A stretch of DNA of 41,263 nt, from assembly GCA_018398765.1 (NCBI GenBank), contig JAHBMJ010000292.1, positions 1-41,263 on the forward strand, given 5' to 3'. The notes beneath the pieces are model-generated. The model worked only from the letters and a program-made list of their open reading frames with translations, was not told the origin of the DNA and did not search any database. The stretch comes from Chromera velia (Eukaryota; Sar; Chromeraceae). How positions within the stretch are numbered: position 1 is the first letter of the stretch; every line of letters starts with the position of its first letter. Shown here piece by piece: positions 10,458-20,185 of the stretch. The position numbers and the translations under genes are program-made.

Positions 10458-11939
10458 ATGACTTCCGTTCTTCCTCGCGTTCTGGCGTCTGTAGGAAATC
10501 TACAGCAGGCCTGTGCGTTGGTCCTGCTCTCTCTGGTGACCGTGTGTGAGAGGATGTTCTTGGACCTCCTCCGTGCGGCTGAAGAATTTTTGAACGTCTT
10601 GCAGAAGACTTCTTTTGTGGCCCGCTCTAGTGTCGAGACGAAAATAAAACCAAAAAAGACCCGCCGGGGAAAACGGCGTTCCCATGCCCCATCCTCTTCC
10701 ACTATTGAAGACGTCTGTGTTGCAGAAGCAGTTGGGGATGTGAAGGGCGAGACTGCAGATGCAGATGGGGGTGATAAAGATAAGACTACCCTTCCCCCCT
10801 ACGTTGATCCTCTGTGTTTGACATCCGCCCCCCCACACAGACTCCAGTCCCCAGCTCCTGCCCAAGTTGGTACAGAATCTCCTTCCACCGTTGGTGAGGT
10901 CAAGGTGATGCCTTCTCTTCCTTCTGTTAAACTTTCTTCCTCTGACGCTGCGTGTGAGCAGCCCCCAGCAACCGAGAACGGAGGTAGCCGTGGCTCTGCC
11001 CCTACCCCGTCTCTCAGCCCTGTACGTTCCCCTGTCCGGTGTGACAGCGTGGCAGGACAGCCATCTCCTGTACCTCGGGAGGCGACTGAGGTGAAAGAAG
11101 AGGTGCCCTCACGCATGAAGGAGCATCCTGTCTTCCCCCCCTCCTAGCAAAGTACCCCTCTTCCCCTCTAAGGGGAATCGAAGGAAAAGAAAAAGAAGGC
11201 GCGTGCTGGAGCGTGTCATCGTGCACGTAGTCGAACATGCGTGCCAGAAGAAATCTAGCCAGAGGTAAGCATCCCTGCCTCCCTAGCTGCCTCCTCTTCC
11301 AGCCCCGACGCAAGTCACCCAAATGCAGGGGCCCCATTCGATCCTTCGCCATGCGAAGACGTCCCTCGTTGTATCCGATCTGATGACCAGCCTGAAGCCA
11401 TCTCCCCTATTGCAGTTGATGAAGATGGAGAGGGACTTCACTGTTCTGCCGTCTCTGCTACACCCGCAACCGCTTGTCAATCCAAATTGCAAGCTTCTCC
11501 TAGTCCTTCCAATCCAAATGACCAGGTGGACCCACCAGTGCCACTAGCACAGTCATCTGCAGCCATGACTGAGAGTGCGTTTGTTTCCCCGTCTCCGACC
11601 GCTCAGGTGAGAGACGAGAGCCGTGCCCCCTTCCCAGCCACCCAACAGATTGTGCCTAAGCCTATCAGCAGCACAGCGTTGCCTCCCTCTTCTTCTGCCA
11701 CGTGCATTCCAAAATGGCAGAAGAAAGCAGAAAAGCAATAAGCTCACAAGGCGAAGAAGAAAGGGGGTGTAGATAAACTACACTGGTGGCAATTCCGAAG
11801 TAACCCCACCGGTTGTGTCACCTCTGCATCTCCGACAGAGGATGTCCCCAAGCAACATGAAGAAACAACAGAGACCCCGAATGCCCCTCTACCTCAACCT
11901 GGAGGTCCCCCAATCCAAGAGTCAGACGACCAGTACTGA
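10458..11939 (+). pseudogene. broken internal ORF of the LTR element (Ser/Pro-rich protein)
   Basis: An ATG at 10458 opens a 229-codon frame ending at 11147. It begins with a hydrophobic/amphipathic stretch, then a basic patch (KPKKTRRGKRR), then a Ser/Pro/Glu-rich disordered region. Codon-like sequence continues in another frame after a C7 run near 11135, with a second basic cluster, up to a GTAAGC donor-like site at 11265. A 38-bp GT-AG segment (11265-11302) leads in matching phase into a frame open to a TAA at 11739-11741. Past that TAA the same frame stays open to TGA at 11939. The frame thus carries one frameshift and one nonsense codon. Position suggests a gag-like product, but no capsid or zinc-knuckle motif is visible, so a captured host fragment is also possible. 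Confidence 0.5.
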
Positions 11940-12670
11940 GGAACCTTTCGAGATTCCTGGCAGACGGCGTTGAGCCAAAGAGGGGGGAAGGGCATCAATC
12001 GAGAGGTGTTGCGGTATCTCTGTCGATCAGTCAGAAGCGTGAAAACTTTTTGTCTTCTTTTGTTTGTTTTACCGTTCTGTTAACAAGCCGATTTGCTAGC
12101 TGATTTGTTTTCGTTTTTTTTTTTAGCATTTGATTCTACGGGTCTGCCAGCGTTCAGTACATTGAGTGCGACTTTTACTGTGTGGCAGTCTGTATTTCTA
12201 GTGCTACTCATAGTGCGGACCTTTTTTTTAATGGCATATTCCTCCTCTGTCTCTGCAATAAGCGATTTCCTCTTGTATCGGCACGCGTTTCACATGTACC
12301 CACCTTGTTTTTTGTCTGATGTTGTTATCATGTCTTCAGAGAAAGAGAAAGAGAACACCTGGTCCAAAGTTTAAGAGAAAAGAAAGTTAGAAAAACGTCT
12401 TGCTCTTCATTTGTCCTCTATATCTTCTTTAGAGCCTCGCCATTGTGTGACTATTTCTTTTTGCGTTTGCCCTCATCCTTTCCTCCTATCGCTAGCCACT
12501 CCGTCTCTCCTTCTCATCGTTTGGTCTAATTACACTGCGAGAGACCTTCGCTGGTCCCCAGTCTGTTTGACTCAAGCGTTTTCCTCCATTTCCTTTCCCT
12601 TCGTTTCGGACGTTTCCCCTTCATCAGTCAACCTCTTTTGTCACTCGTATTCACAACGCAGCCGTCCATG

Positions 12671-12737
12671 ATAAAAAAAAAAAAGAAAGAAAGAAAGAAA
12701 AGAAGAAAAAGAAATGGGAAAAGAAAGAAAGAATTTT
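12671..12737 (+). repeat. A-rich/(GAAA)n tract upstream of polypurine tract
   Basis: A 13-base A run followed by GAAA repeats and purine-rich sequence leads into the polypurine tract of the LTR element. Confidence 0.7.
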
Positions 12738-12755
12738 AAAGAAAAAGAAAAGGGA
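12738..12755 (+). promoter_or_regulatory. polypurine tract of LTR element
   Basis: An 18-base all-purine stretch ending AAGGGA, 4 bp upstream of the 3' LTR. This is the position expected for the plus-strand primer in LTR retrotransposition. Confidence 0.75.
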
Positions 12756-12759
12756 TGTA

Positions 12760-13096
12760 TGTTATGAACCACCCTGGTTCATACCTAATGTCTGGCTTGT
12801 GTATGCTTGTGTGCGTTGCGGGTCAGCCTCGTACCTTGCGGTGCAACCAGTGCGCCGCCCCTGCAGTGCCTGTCAGTCGGCCCTGGATGGCATGCGTGCG
12901 GGCCTATCGCATTCATTGGCATGCAGCGACTGATCGATTGATGTGTATCCTCATATCCAAAGAATGTGATCGTTGTTTTTGTCTGGTGATTGTGCTTGGT
13001 ACTGGACTGACATTCCTCCTGACTGATGGAGTCCAACGTACGTGAATCTGTCTGCTAAGCCCACTAGTCGATCATACACCAACATGGTTCTTATCA
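12760..13096 (+). repeat. 3' LTR (337 bp)
   Basis: Second LTR copy with canonical TG...CA termini. It is followed directly by AATAT, matching the 5 bp before the 5' LTR. Confidence 0.92.
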
Positions 13097-13101
13097 AATA
13101 T

Positions 13102-15000
13102 AACTACATCTCCAGCTAGTATATCTAAGTCAGAGTCCATTCTAGAGTCTATTATTTGCTAGATTATTTGATAACCTGTATATAGTGTATTAGGTACTAA
13201 ATGATGTACGTTGTGATCTACCGATCGAGAACGCTAACTAGGCGAAGAACGCTAAACACCTAGCATGAAGCTATAGGCATGAAGAGACGATGACATATGA
13301 TGATATACATAAACTTATGCATACAACGTTCAACAGAGTGACAGAGTTTGTCAATAATATCTTAATCATCAGCCTTGGTATTAAAGAGAGCACATGAAGA
13401 AAGGAAAAGCCTTGCAAAATGATCAGACATTAATTTCTTTGGATTGACTTTATTAACCTTCGTTTTGAAATTTTCCCTCCGGTCCAAGTCTTATCCATGC
13501 AGTCTTTGCCCAGAATCTTTGCTTTGCTTCCGTAGTTTTAAGAACTTCAAATTATTCCTTATATCTTTTGCAATGAGGCTGTTACGGCAAGCTCCACCGA
13601 AGTTACTAGTTCACCGTATGCACAAATCGCTAGACAAATCGGACTATAACAGGTGAAAAGGCATAGCCGGGTAATCAATAGAACTGGTGTGCAGGAAAAC
13701 ACAGACACAAGGGCCCAACGTCAGGCCATCCACTATGGCGTCACTCAACTGTGCATGAGGTTTTGATGGAAAAAGAATTAATTCTGAAATCATGTCATGA
13801 CGAGGTGGTGATGGCGTTGAAAGCCATTTTAGAGGAAGCGGGGTTATGGTACACGACGGACGCGACCATATGCGACCATCCGGAGAAGGAATTGGGATGA
13901 AGGGCCGCCGGCTAGACTGCTGGGGAGCTGGAAGGACTTAAAGGGGATCTGAGGGTACGGTCGTTGTTCAATGCACAGAAAAATCTAGAGAAGAATGCAA
14001 TCCTTGATGTCAGAGTAGCAGATTGTAATCAGATCAAAGTTGTATTTAAAGCAAATGGTTGAAAATACGTTAGAAAAACATATATATAAGAGTGAGAAGA
14101 TCTAAAAATATTGGAAGGAATGCGTTAAGCAATGGGCAGACTAAGTCTTTACTCCTTTTGTTTGTTTAACAGATGGAGCGTTCGCACCTGGAGCCTTTGT
14201 AGTTTTGAGACATCTTGAGACGAGCGGTGTATAGAATTGCAGAGAGAACGAACACAACAAAATCAAAGGTAAGAGGAGCAAGCAAAGCTCGGATGCAACT
14301 TGCAGTTATCAGAGCATCAGTGTACTACATGAGGGGGAAGAGAAAGCCAAGAGCTCAGATGGAGGAAGCTTCATTCAGCACTGCTGGGGTCACAGCAATT
14401 CAGGTCCCTTACGACGATGGTGACTGAGAGTAAACACTAATTGAGTGAAGACTAGACAATAGACTTAGATAATAAAGACTATGCATGTTAAAATTCATTC
14501 CCTCCCCCCCCCCCCCAAAAAAAATAAATTCAGAAATGCAGAATTTAATTTAATTACGCATACATATACATGTAAATCAATTATACATGGAAAAAATAAG
14601 ATTGATTAAGATTAAAAGAAAAGAATTATACGAAAGCTAGGAACAAGGAGGTCTGATGGACATTGTCAGATTCCTCTACGTATGTTAAGCTCGATAAGTG
14701 AAGTTTTAAGTTAAATTCTCACATAATTTTAAAGTTTCTTAGTGCGTAACAAGTGGTAGCTAGAGCTTTCTGCTTCTCAGGGACCTTTGAGTGAACAACA
14801 GTCATCCGTCTCTACATGTACTGAAAAATAGACTTCAGCAACTTTGACTTTAAATTTTTAAAACTAGAAAAGACGAAGAAGCTTCAGCTATGCTGTGCAG
14901 TCTACAAGCCGAAAGTGCACCCGAAGGCACGGTGACTTAAGGCGATGATCCTGCTGTCTGGATTCGTAACTTTATGGAATAGATAAGGGGAACGGTTCTG
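13102..15000. other. AT-rich intergenic DNA, no recognised gene
   Basis: AT-rich sequence with short scattered open frames and no convincing splice pairs. It includes a C run followed by an A run at about 14503-14524. Some stretches may be decayed transposon coding sequence, given the gag-like remnant that follows, but I cannot identify them. Confidence 0.5.
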
Positions 15001-15012
15001 GATCTCAAATTC

Positions 15013-15484
15013 TTAATGATGTAACAACCGTCAAATACTTTGCTCGTCATCTCTCTGGAGAGGCTTTGCGTTGGTGGCTCGATCTCAAGGAGACCAGGAG
15101 TATAAAAATGAGAAAGGAACTTGAGGATGCTTTCCTCGAGAGCCAGGCTTCAAAGGAAGTCGAACGTTTGGTGGCATGGAAGGCCATTACACGACCACAC
15201 CCTCATACATGCAGGGAGGAGCTGTTTGCACTCATACTCAAAGTCATGAAGAAGCTTGGACTTCAAGATGTACCGACCTTGAAGGATGCAAAAAGTGTGG
15301 CAATGACCATACGGGACTTCATAATCATAAGAGGCTTCTCAACTTCCAAAGAGAAGTCAGTCTTGCATCCATGCATGTACTTATGCTAATGTTGATTGAT
15401 GCACGACCAGCACTCATGATATGGCGATTGTCCCAAGCACTACAGGCATTTGAGCCTAGCTGTACACCAGAGAGAGAGTTATAG
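15013..15484 (+). pseudogene. decayed retrotransposon gag fragment
   Basis: The frame reads KYFARHLSGEALRWWLDLK from about 15030, which resembles the helical capsid signature of Ty3/gypsy-type Gag proteins (hydrophobic residues then A-L-x-W-W). It continues with a charged helical stretch to about 15330. A shifted frame then holds a Cys/His cluster (CKKCGNDHTG) that could be a zinc-knuckle remnant. There is no start codon context, stops bound the fragment, and neither LTRs nor pol are found beside it. It is in the same orientation as the intact LTR element but looks unrelated and older. Confidence 0.5.
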
Positions 15485-16198
15485 TTGAAAAAGACCTTTA
15501 GACGAGATCAGGCTGCTTTGCATGCCGTGCCGTGTCATTAATGAGCAAATATCAAACTTCCTATTGAAAATGTTCGGCTTTACTCTCTTTCAAAGTCGGC
15601 ATCCAATGCGGTATACGTGTTTGTTTGTCCTTCCACTGTTTGGTGCCTGGCCTAGTCACTTATTTATTTGAGATCTCTACATACATCCTTCCTTGTAGTT
15701 CATTCTTGGAGAGCCTTCGAAACAAAGGAAGAAATACCTTGATCTTACTATTAAAATGGACAGTACAACAACTAGGTACAACAACCTCGCGCCAGCCACC
15801 TCCCTCACCGCCTCCCCCGCTACCTTCAACAACAAAGGTGTGCCGAGTAGAGCTTGGTACATAATTGAGTGTTGATCTGTCTAGTGATCTGTTGTCAAAG
15901 TCCCATACACATAAATTAAGTCGATCAATCTCTTTAGAAATACCTTGTTGACTTTATTACCGTCCATCGAGTTTCATGTATGGTCAATCTCTTACCTTAT
16001 TTTACTCATGCATGTTAGGATTTCCTGACAACATACCCCTGTTGCTGAGTTTGGTTATCTTTGTGGTCGTACGGGGACTGGTTAGACTAGCAGTTAGATT
16101 TAATCCACCCTCAGTCATTATGCTGAGATCTATCGTTCGTTCCATTTAGCATACGAGTTGACATATCGTGATCGACTCAAAATTATACTACATTTATG

Positions 16199-16443
16199 TA
16201 GGTGACGCACAGTGATAAAAAAAAAGAAAAAAAAAATCTGGAGAAGCCTAATCTTTTTTATTTTTTTTTCTATTATTTTATTGGAAGTGCCAAACATATA
16301 ACAAAAACACATCTTACTATAAAACCTACCTTTGCTAAGTTTGCTTGGACCTTTGACCACTAGACTAAAAAAAAAAAAAAAGAAAAAAAAAATCTCGATA
16401 TGTCTATTCTTTTTTTTTTTTTTTTACCACTGTGCATCGCCTA
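16199..16443. mobile_element. foldback (MITE-like) element with TA target
   Basis: Inverted termini GGTGACGCACAGTGATA (16201-16217) and, at 16425-16441, the inverted partner match at 14 of 17 positions. Each is flanked outside by TA and inside by A or T runs. The interior is A-rich then T-rich twice and has no coding capacity. TA flanks and short terminal inverted repeats fit a Tc1/mariner-type MITE. Confidence 0.6.
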
Positions 16444-17205
16444 GACCTTTATAGTGTTATACTACTATAGGTGTTATAATACACAGTTATATAGGAATAT
16501 GGATTCCAAGCGCTAGATGCCAGTGGACTAATGCATTTAGGATATGGATTGCATGATGCGTTTAAGACTCTATACTAGGCGCTTTCAACGGTTTTCCTAG
16601 CGGCTTTCTTTAGAAACTGCACGTCGGACATTCGCTAGGACATTCGGCAGTTAGATAGGAGACCGATCCTTCAGACATAAATCCTAGTATAAATCCTAAA
16701 TCCCTAGCTAGATCCCTAGTCCTAATCTAGGTCCTAATTCTAATGATCCAACATAGATTATTTGAGTCCCCGGCCACTGCGGCCAGCCTAATTAACTCTT
16801 TCTGGATCGCACTTTCCAAAAGTTAAAAAATTTAATAGAATCTCACTATCACTAAAACTATTTACAGGATTGAGCAAGATGCAAGAATCTAGGTAATTTT
16901 TTTTTGAATTGAGGCAGTTAAAGCCGGTGAGCACACCACTTCTTTTTTCTTTGAGTATACATTCCATGCTAAATTCCAGCTAGAATTCCAGTGAATTATT
17001 CCGCTAAAACCCTCTAAATTAATTTCACAGATCAACCCCATAAATCTGGTCTCCATTAAATATATTCCAGTAGCTAAATTCCTGGGGGATTTCAGCGGGT
17101 TCTGTATAAGGTAAATTAGAGCACAATTTTGCGATTTGTTCTCTTTCAAATTTTCGCCGAGCTTCTGATTAATAGGCGTGGCCACATTGGATCATCAAAA
17201 GTAGA
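16444..17205. other. AT-rich intergenic DNA
   Basis: No gene is supported. Short CTAG-rich stretches occur around 16510-16740. A minus-strand open frame at 16889-17185 has no clear splice context or recognisable domain. Confidence 0.4.
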
Positions 17206-17410
17206 CTAACGCGCAACACCTGGCGCAACTGCCACACTCCGGGAAGCCCGTCCCTGTTTCTGCTTCCGCAAGTACCAGAAACACCCTGCAGCCGTGGCCG
17301 CGTACATCTGCAACACATCAATAGACGCAGTTGAATGAGTCGCCGCCATCACTTAAACGGCCTTCTCGTCTTCCGTCCCCCCCCTTCCCCCATCCTCCAA
17401 GCACACACAA

Positions 17411-17484
<74 letters not shown>

Positions 17485-20185
17485 CGAGAGCGAGAGCGAG
17501 ACAGAGAGCATTGAAGAGCAAGGTAGCAACCATAATCAGATCACGTATGCGTACTGAGAAAACTACACACAGACAGAGACGCCGACAGACACAGCCGGAA
17601 ACACAGAATCAGGATGAGAAAGATTAAGTGACAGAAAGGCAGGGGAAGACTGTGCGCCTTCTCATCGTGGTTCCCCACCACCAGATAGAGACAGATAGAA
17701 AGTTCTAGAAAAATAAAAGACGGACAGCTGTTTCATGTTTATGACATTCAAATCCCTCTCATAACTGCTTACGTAATTTTCTCCTATTTCACTCAGTAAC
17801 ACAGACTACATGATTGCTCTTCTTCTTCTTCTTCTTCTTTTCTTTACGCACAGCGAAAGAGACAGACAGGCGGGCGGGCAGGCAAGTGGACGGGCAGATG
17901 AACAGACTTCATGTAGCTAGTTTCTTCTCTTCGGTTTCCTCTCCTTCTCTTACCGCATGGAGCAGACAGACCAGTTCTTGATTCTTTCTCTTATGCGTTT
18001 CAGGCGGACAGGCAAGCAGGCAGGCAAGACAGCTCATTCAGGCCCTTTCCCTCTTTCTTCTTTGCGCGGACAGAGAGACAGACAGAAAGACAGACAGACA
18101 GACAGACGAACGGACGGACCGACGGACAGATTCCCTTCTTCCGTCCTTTCGCTTTCAGTCAGTCAGACAGAGAGGCAAACAGGGGGGCGGACGGAGGGAG
18201 AAACAGGCAGTCCGAATGGTTTCTTTCACAGACAAACGGGAAACCAGAGAGATAGAGAGACACACGTTTCTTTCATTTTCCCTCTCTTCATGTTTTCACG
18301 CACAGAACAGCTTGAGGCGGCACGAACAAGAAAAAAAAAAGAAAGAAGGAACGAAGAAAGGAAGGAAGGAAGGAAGGAACGAAGGAAGGAAGCAACGAAG
18401 GAAGGAAGGAAGGAAAGAAAGAAGCAAACAAAGAAAGAAAGAAGCAAACAAAGAAAGAAAGAAGCAAACAAAGAAAGAAAGAAGCAAACAAAGAAACAAA
18501 GAAGCAAACAAAGAAACAAAGAAGCAAACAAAGAAACAAAGAAGCAAACAAAGAAACAAAGAAGCAAACAAAGAAAGAAAGAAGCAAACAAAGAAAGAAA
18601 GAAGCAAACAAAGAAAGAAAGAAGCAAACAAAGGACGACACCATCACCCAGACAAACTTCGCGAGCGTGCCGAAAAAAATTGAAATTCGGCGCTTCGACC
18701 ACTGTGTCCACACAATGAATGCTTCCTGCCGCTTCCACTCCAAACAAGAGAAAGAAAATGGCATTAATTCCACTGCACTCTGAATGACCCCGTACAGTTG
18801 TGAAGGAAAGCAGACACCGTCAACTGAAGTTTAGACAGAGGGGGGGGGGCGCATTCTTCCTCTGATGTGTTGCCGTGTTTTTACAGAAGGCCTCTCTCTC
18901 TCTCGGTGGAAACGGAACATTCCTTGTCCGATGCCGAAAATCAAGGTGATGGTGCACGGCAGACTGACAGACAGACTGAGGAGACTGACAGATGAAGAGA
19001 GCGACGGAGATGGAGAAAGAAGGAAAGAAAAGCTGGGATAGACTGGCGCAAAGAGAAACATGCCGACAGGACACGTAGACAGATGGGGACGGAAAGATCC
19101 CGACAGGCTGACGGGTACGGGGGCAAACAAAGACATACAGAGGAAGAAACAGACAGCATACTTCCCTTGCGTTTCCTCTTACTTCATTCTGATTGACATA
19201 CGGCCAAACTGATCAAAATTGCGGCCTAGAGAGAGAAACACAGAAAGGCCGACCGTCAGTCGGTCAGCTAAGTCGGCAGGCAGACAGATCGACATGAGAG
19301 GGGGGGTGGCGGGAGGGGAGAGAGACAGGGAGAGAGAGAGAGACTCAGAGAGAGACAGAGAGTTTTGCAGAGGGGGGGGATGGGAGGGACACTGTGACAC
19401 ACAAAGAGAAAAAGTAAGGGGCATCTGAAGGAAGCAAGGGGACGAGTAGTGAGGAACGGAGAGAGAAGCAGATCTGCAGAAAAAACCAGCCAGTGCTGAT
19501 GCTTTCCTCCAGACCCTCTCTTCCTCCAAAAGTAAGTATGCAACAAAACACTCGACGGACTAACCGCGACAGCAATGTAGCAACTGAATCCGGTTGCCAC
19601 TTTATCTGTGCCTGGCGCAACTTCAATCTCCGGTTGGTCCAACACCAGCATGGTCCCCCAGACTCCCTGCAAATAAATACGTACAGCAAACAAAGCGATG
19701 GAGTGCATGCGCCGGAGGGAAAAAAGTTATTGCAGGCAAAAGAGTAGGAAGGGCACGCCGCAGACTGGGACGAAGGGAAGCGTGTTGAAAACAGTCAACC
19801 CGTGAATCAATCGATGGACTCTCGTCCCTTTTCCCCGTGTGCACATCGATTCATTCGATTTGAGTGCGCAGCCGGTTGGACTCGTGGTTTCTTCTCTGAG
19901 TCTCAGTTGCACCTCATGGCCTCGAAGCACACCGTGACTCGCTCACGTGCAGCGCGCAACCCCTCGGAGAGCAGGGCTTACTGAAAGACCACCTGACCTC
20001 TATCGTGTGCCCTGACATATTCGACCTAGACTAGAGGCCTGCAGATTCTCTAATTGAGAGCTCCACTGGTCTCCTGCCGTCACACCGAACAGGATGACTG
20101 TATAAGCCAACCGACTGACCAAAATAATGACGCCGGTTATCGAAAGGAGGCCGCAGCATCCAGCGCACATTGTGTCCAGTCCCAT
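17206..20185 (-). CDS. small membrane protein gene, partly resolved
   Basis: An ATG at 20185 opens an exon to about 20084 encoding a Cys-rich start (MCAGCC) and a long hydrophobic segment typical of one or two membrane helices. A donor GTGACG there joins in phase to 19666-19565 (acceptor TTGCAG, donor GTTAGT), 34 codons, starting GVWGTMLVLDQPEIE and ending in another hydrophobic stretch. A plausible last exon is 17307-17206: acceptor GTTGCAG, 33 codons, Ala-rich helix (MYAATAAGCFWYL) then a basic tail and TAG. The 2.2 kb between is dominated by simple repeats and may hide one or more exons, so joining the last exon to this gene is inference. I do not recognise the family. Two to four transmembrane helices are likely. 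Confidence 0.4.
17407..17478. repeat. (CA)n(GA)n microsatellite
   Basis: About 20 CA units followed by GA units. On the minus strand, the likely gene strand here, it reads (TC)n(TG)n. Confidence 0.9.
18061..18130. repeat. ACAG-type degenerate repeat
   Basis: Imperfect GACAGACA-like tetranucleotide repeats. Similar degenerate stretches occur at 17860-17900 and 18950-19100. Confidence 0.6.
18340..18420. repeat. (GGAA)n degenerate microsatellite
   Basis: GAAG/GGAA units with occasional C, directly continuous with the 20-bp minisatellite that follows. Confidence 0.75.
18421..18633. repeat. 20-bp minisatellite with two unit types
   Basis: Ten complete 20-bp units plus a partial one. Unit A is GAAGCAAACAAAGAAAGAAA; unit B differs by one base (AAGAAACAAA at its end). 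The order is A A A B B B B A A A. It lies in a presumed intron of the minus-strand gene, where it is pyrimidine-rich. Confidence 0.92.

Larger units (their letters stand above)
9870..13101 (+). mobile_element. complete non-autonomous LTR retrotransposon with target-site duplication
   Basis: The element proper is 9875-13096 (3222 bp), flanked by the 5-bp direct duplication AATAT at 9870-9874 and 13097-13101. Two 337-bp LTRs begin TGTTAT; the 3' copy ends TTATCA and the 5' copy ends TTATTA. A primer-binding site starts directly after the 5' LTR. A polypurine tract (12738-12755) lies 4 bp before the 3' LTR. The 2.5-kb interior has no recognisable reverse transcriptase, integrase or protease. It holds only a broken open frame for a Ser/Pro-rich protein, so mobilisation must have relied on another element. 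LTR identity by eye is about 96%, so insertion is fairly recent. It is oriented plus by PBS and PPT. Confidence 0.92.

Noticed and set aside
18421..18633. CRISPR-like array of 20-bp units
   Set aside because: Units are contiguous with no unique spacers, and the context is eukaryotic.
18226..18773. Long Phe/Leu/Ser/Cys-rich open frames on the minus strand
   Set aside because: They arise from the 20-bp minisatellite and GGAA repeats, which lack stops in several frames; composition is that of the repeat.
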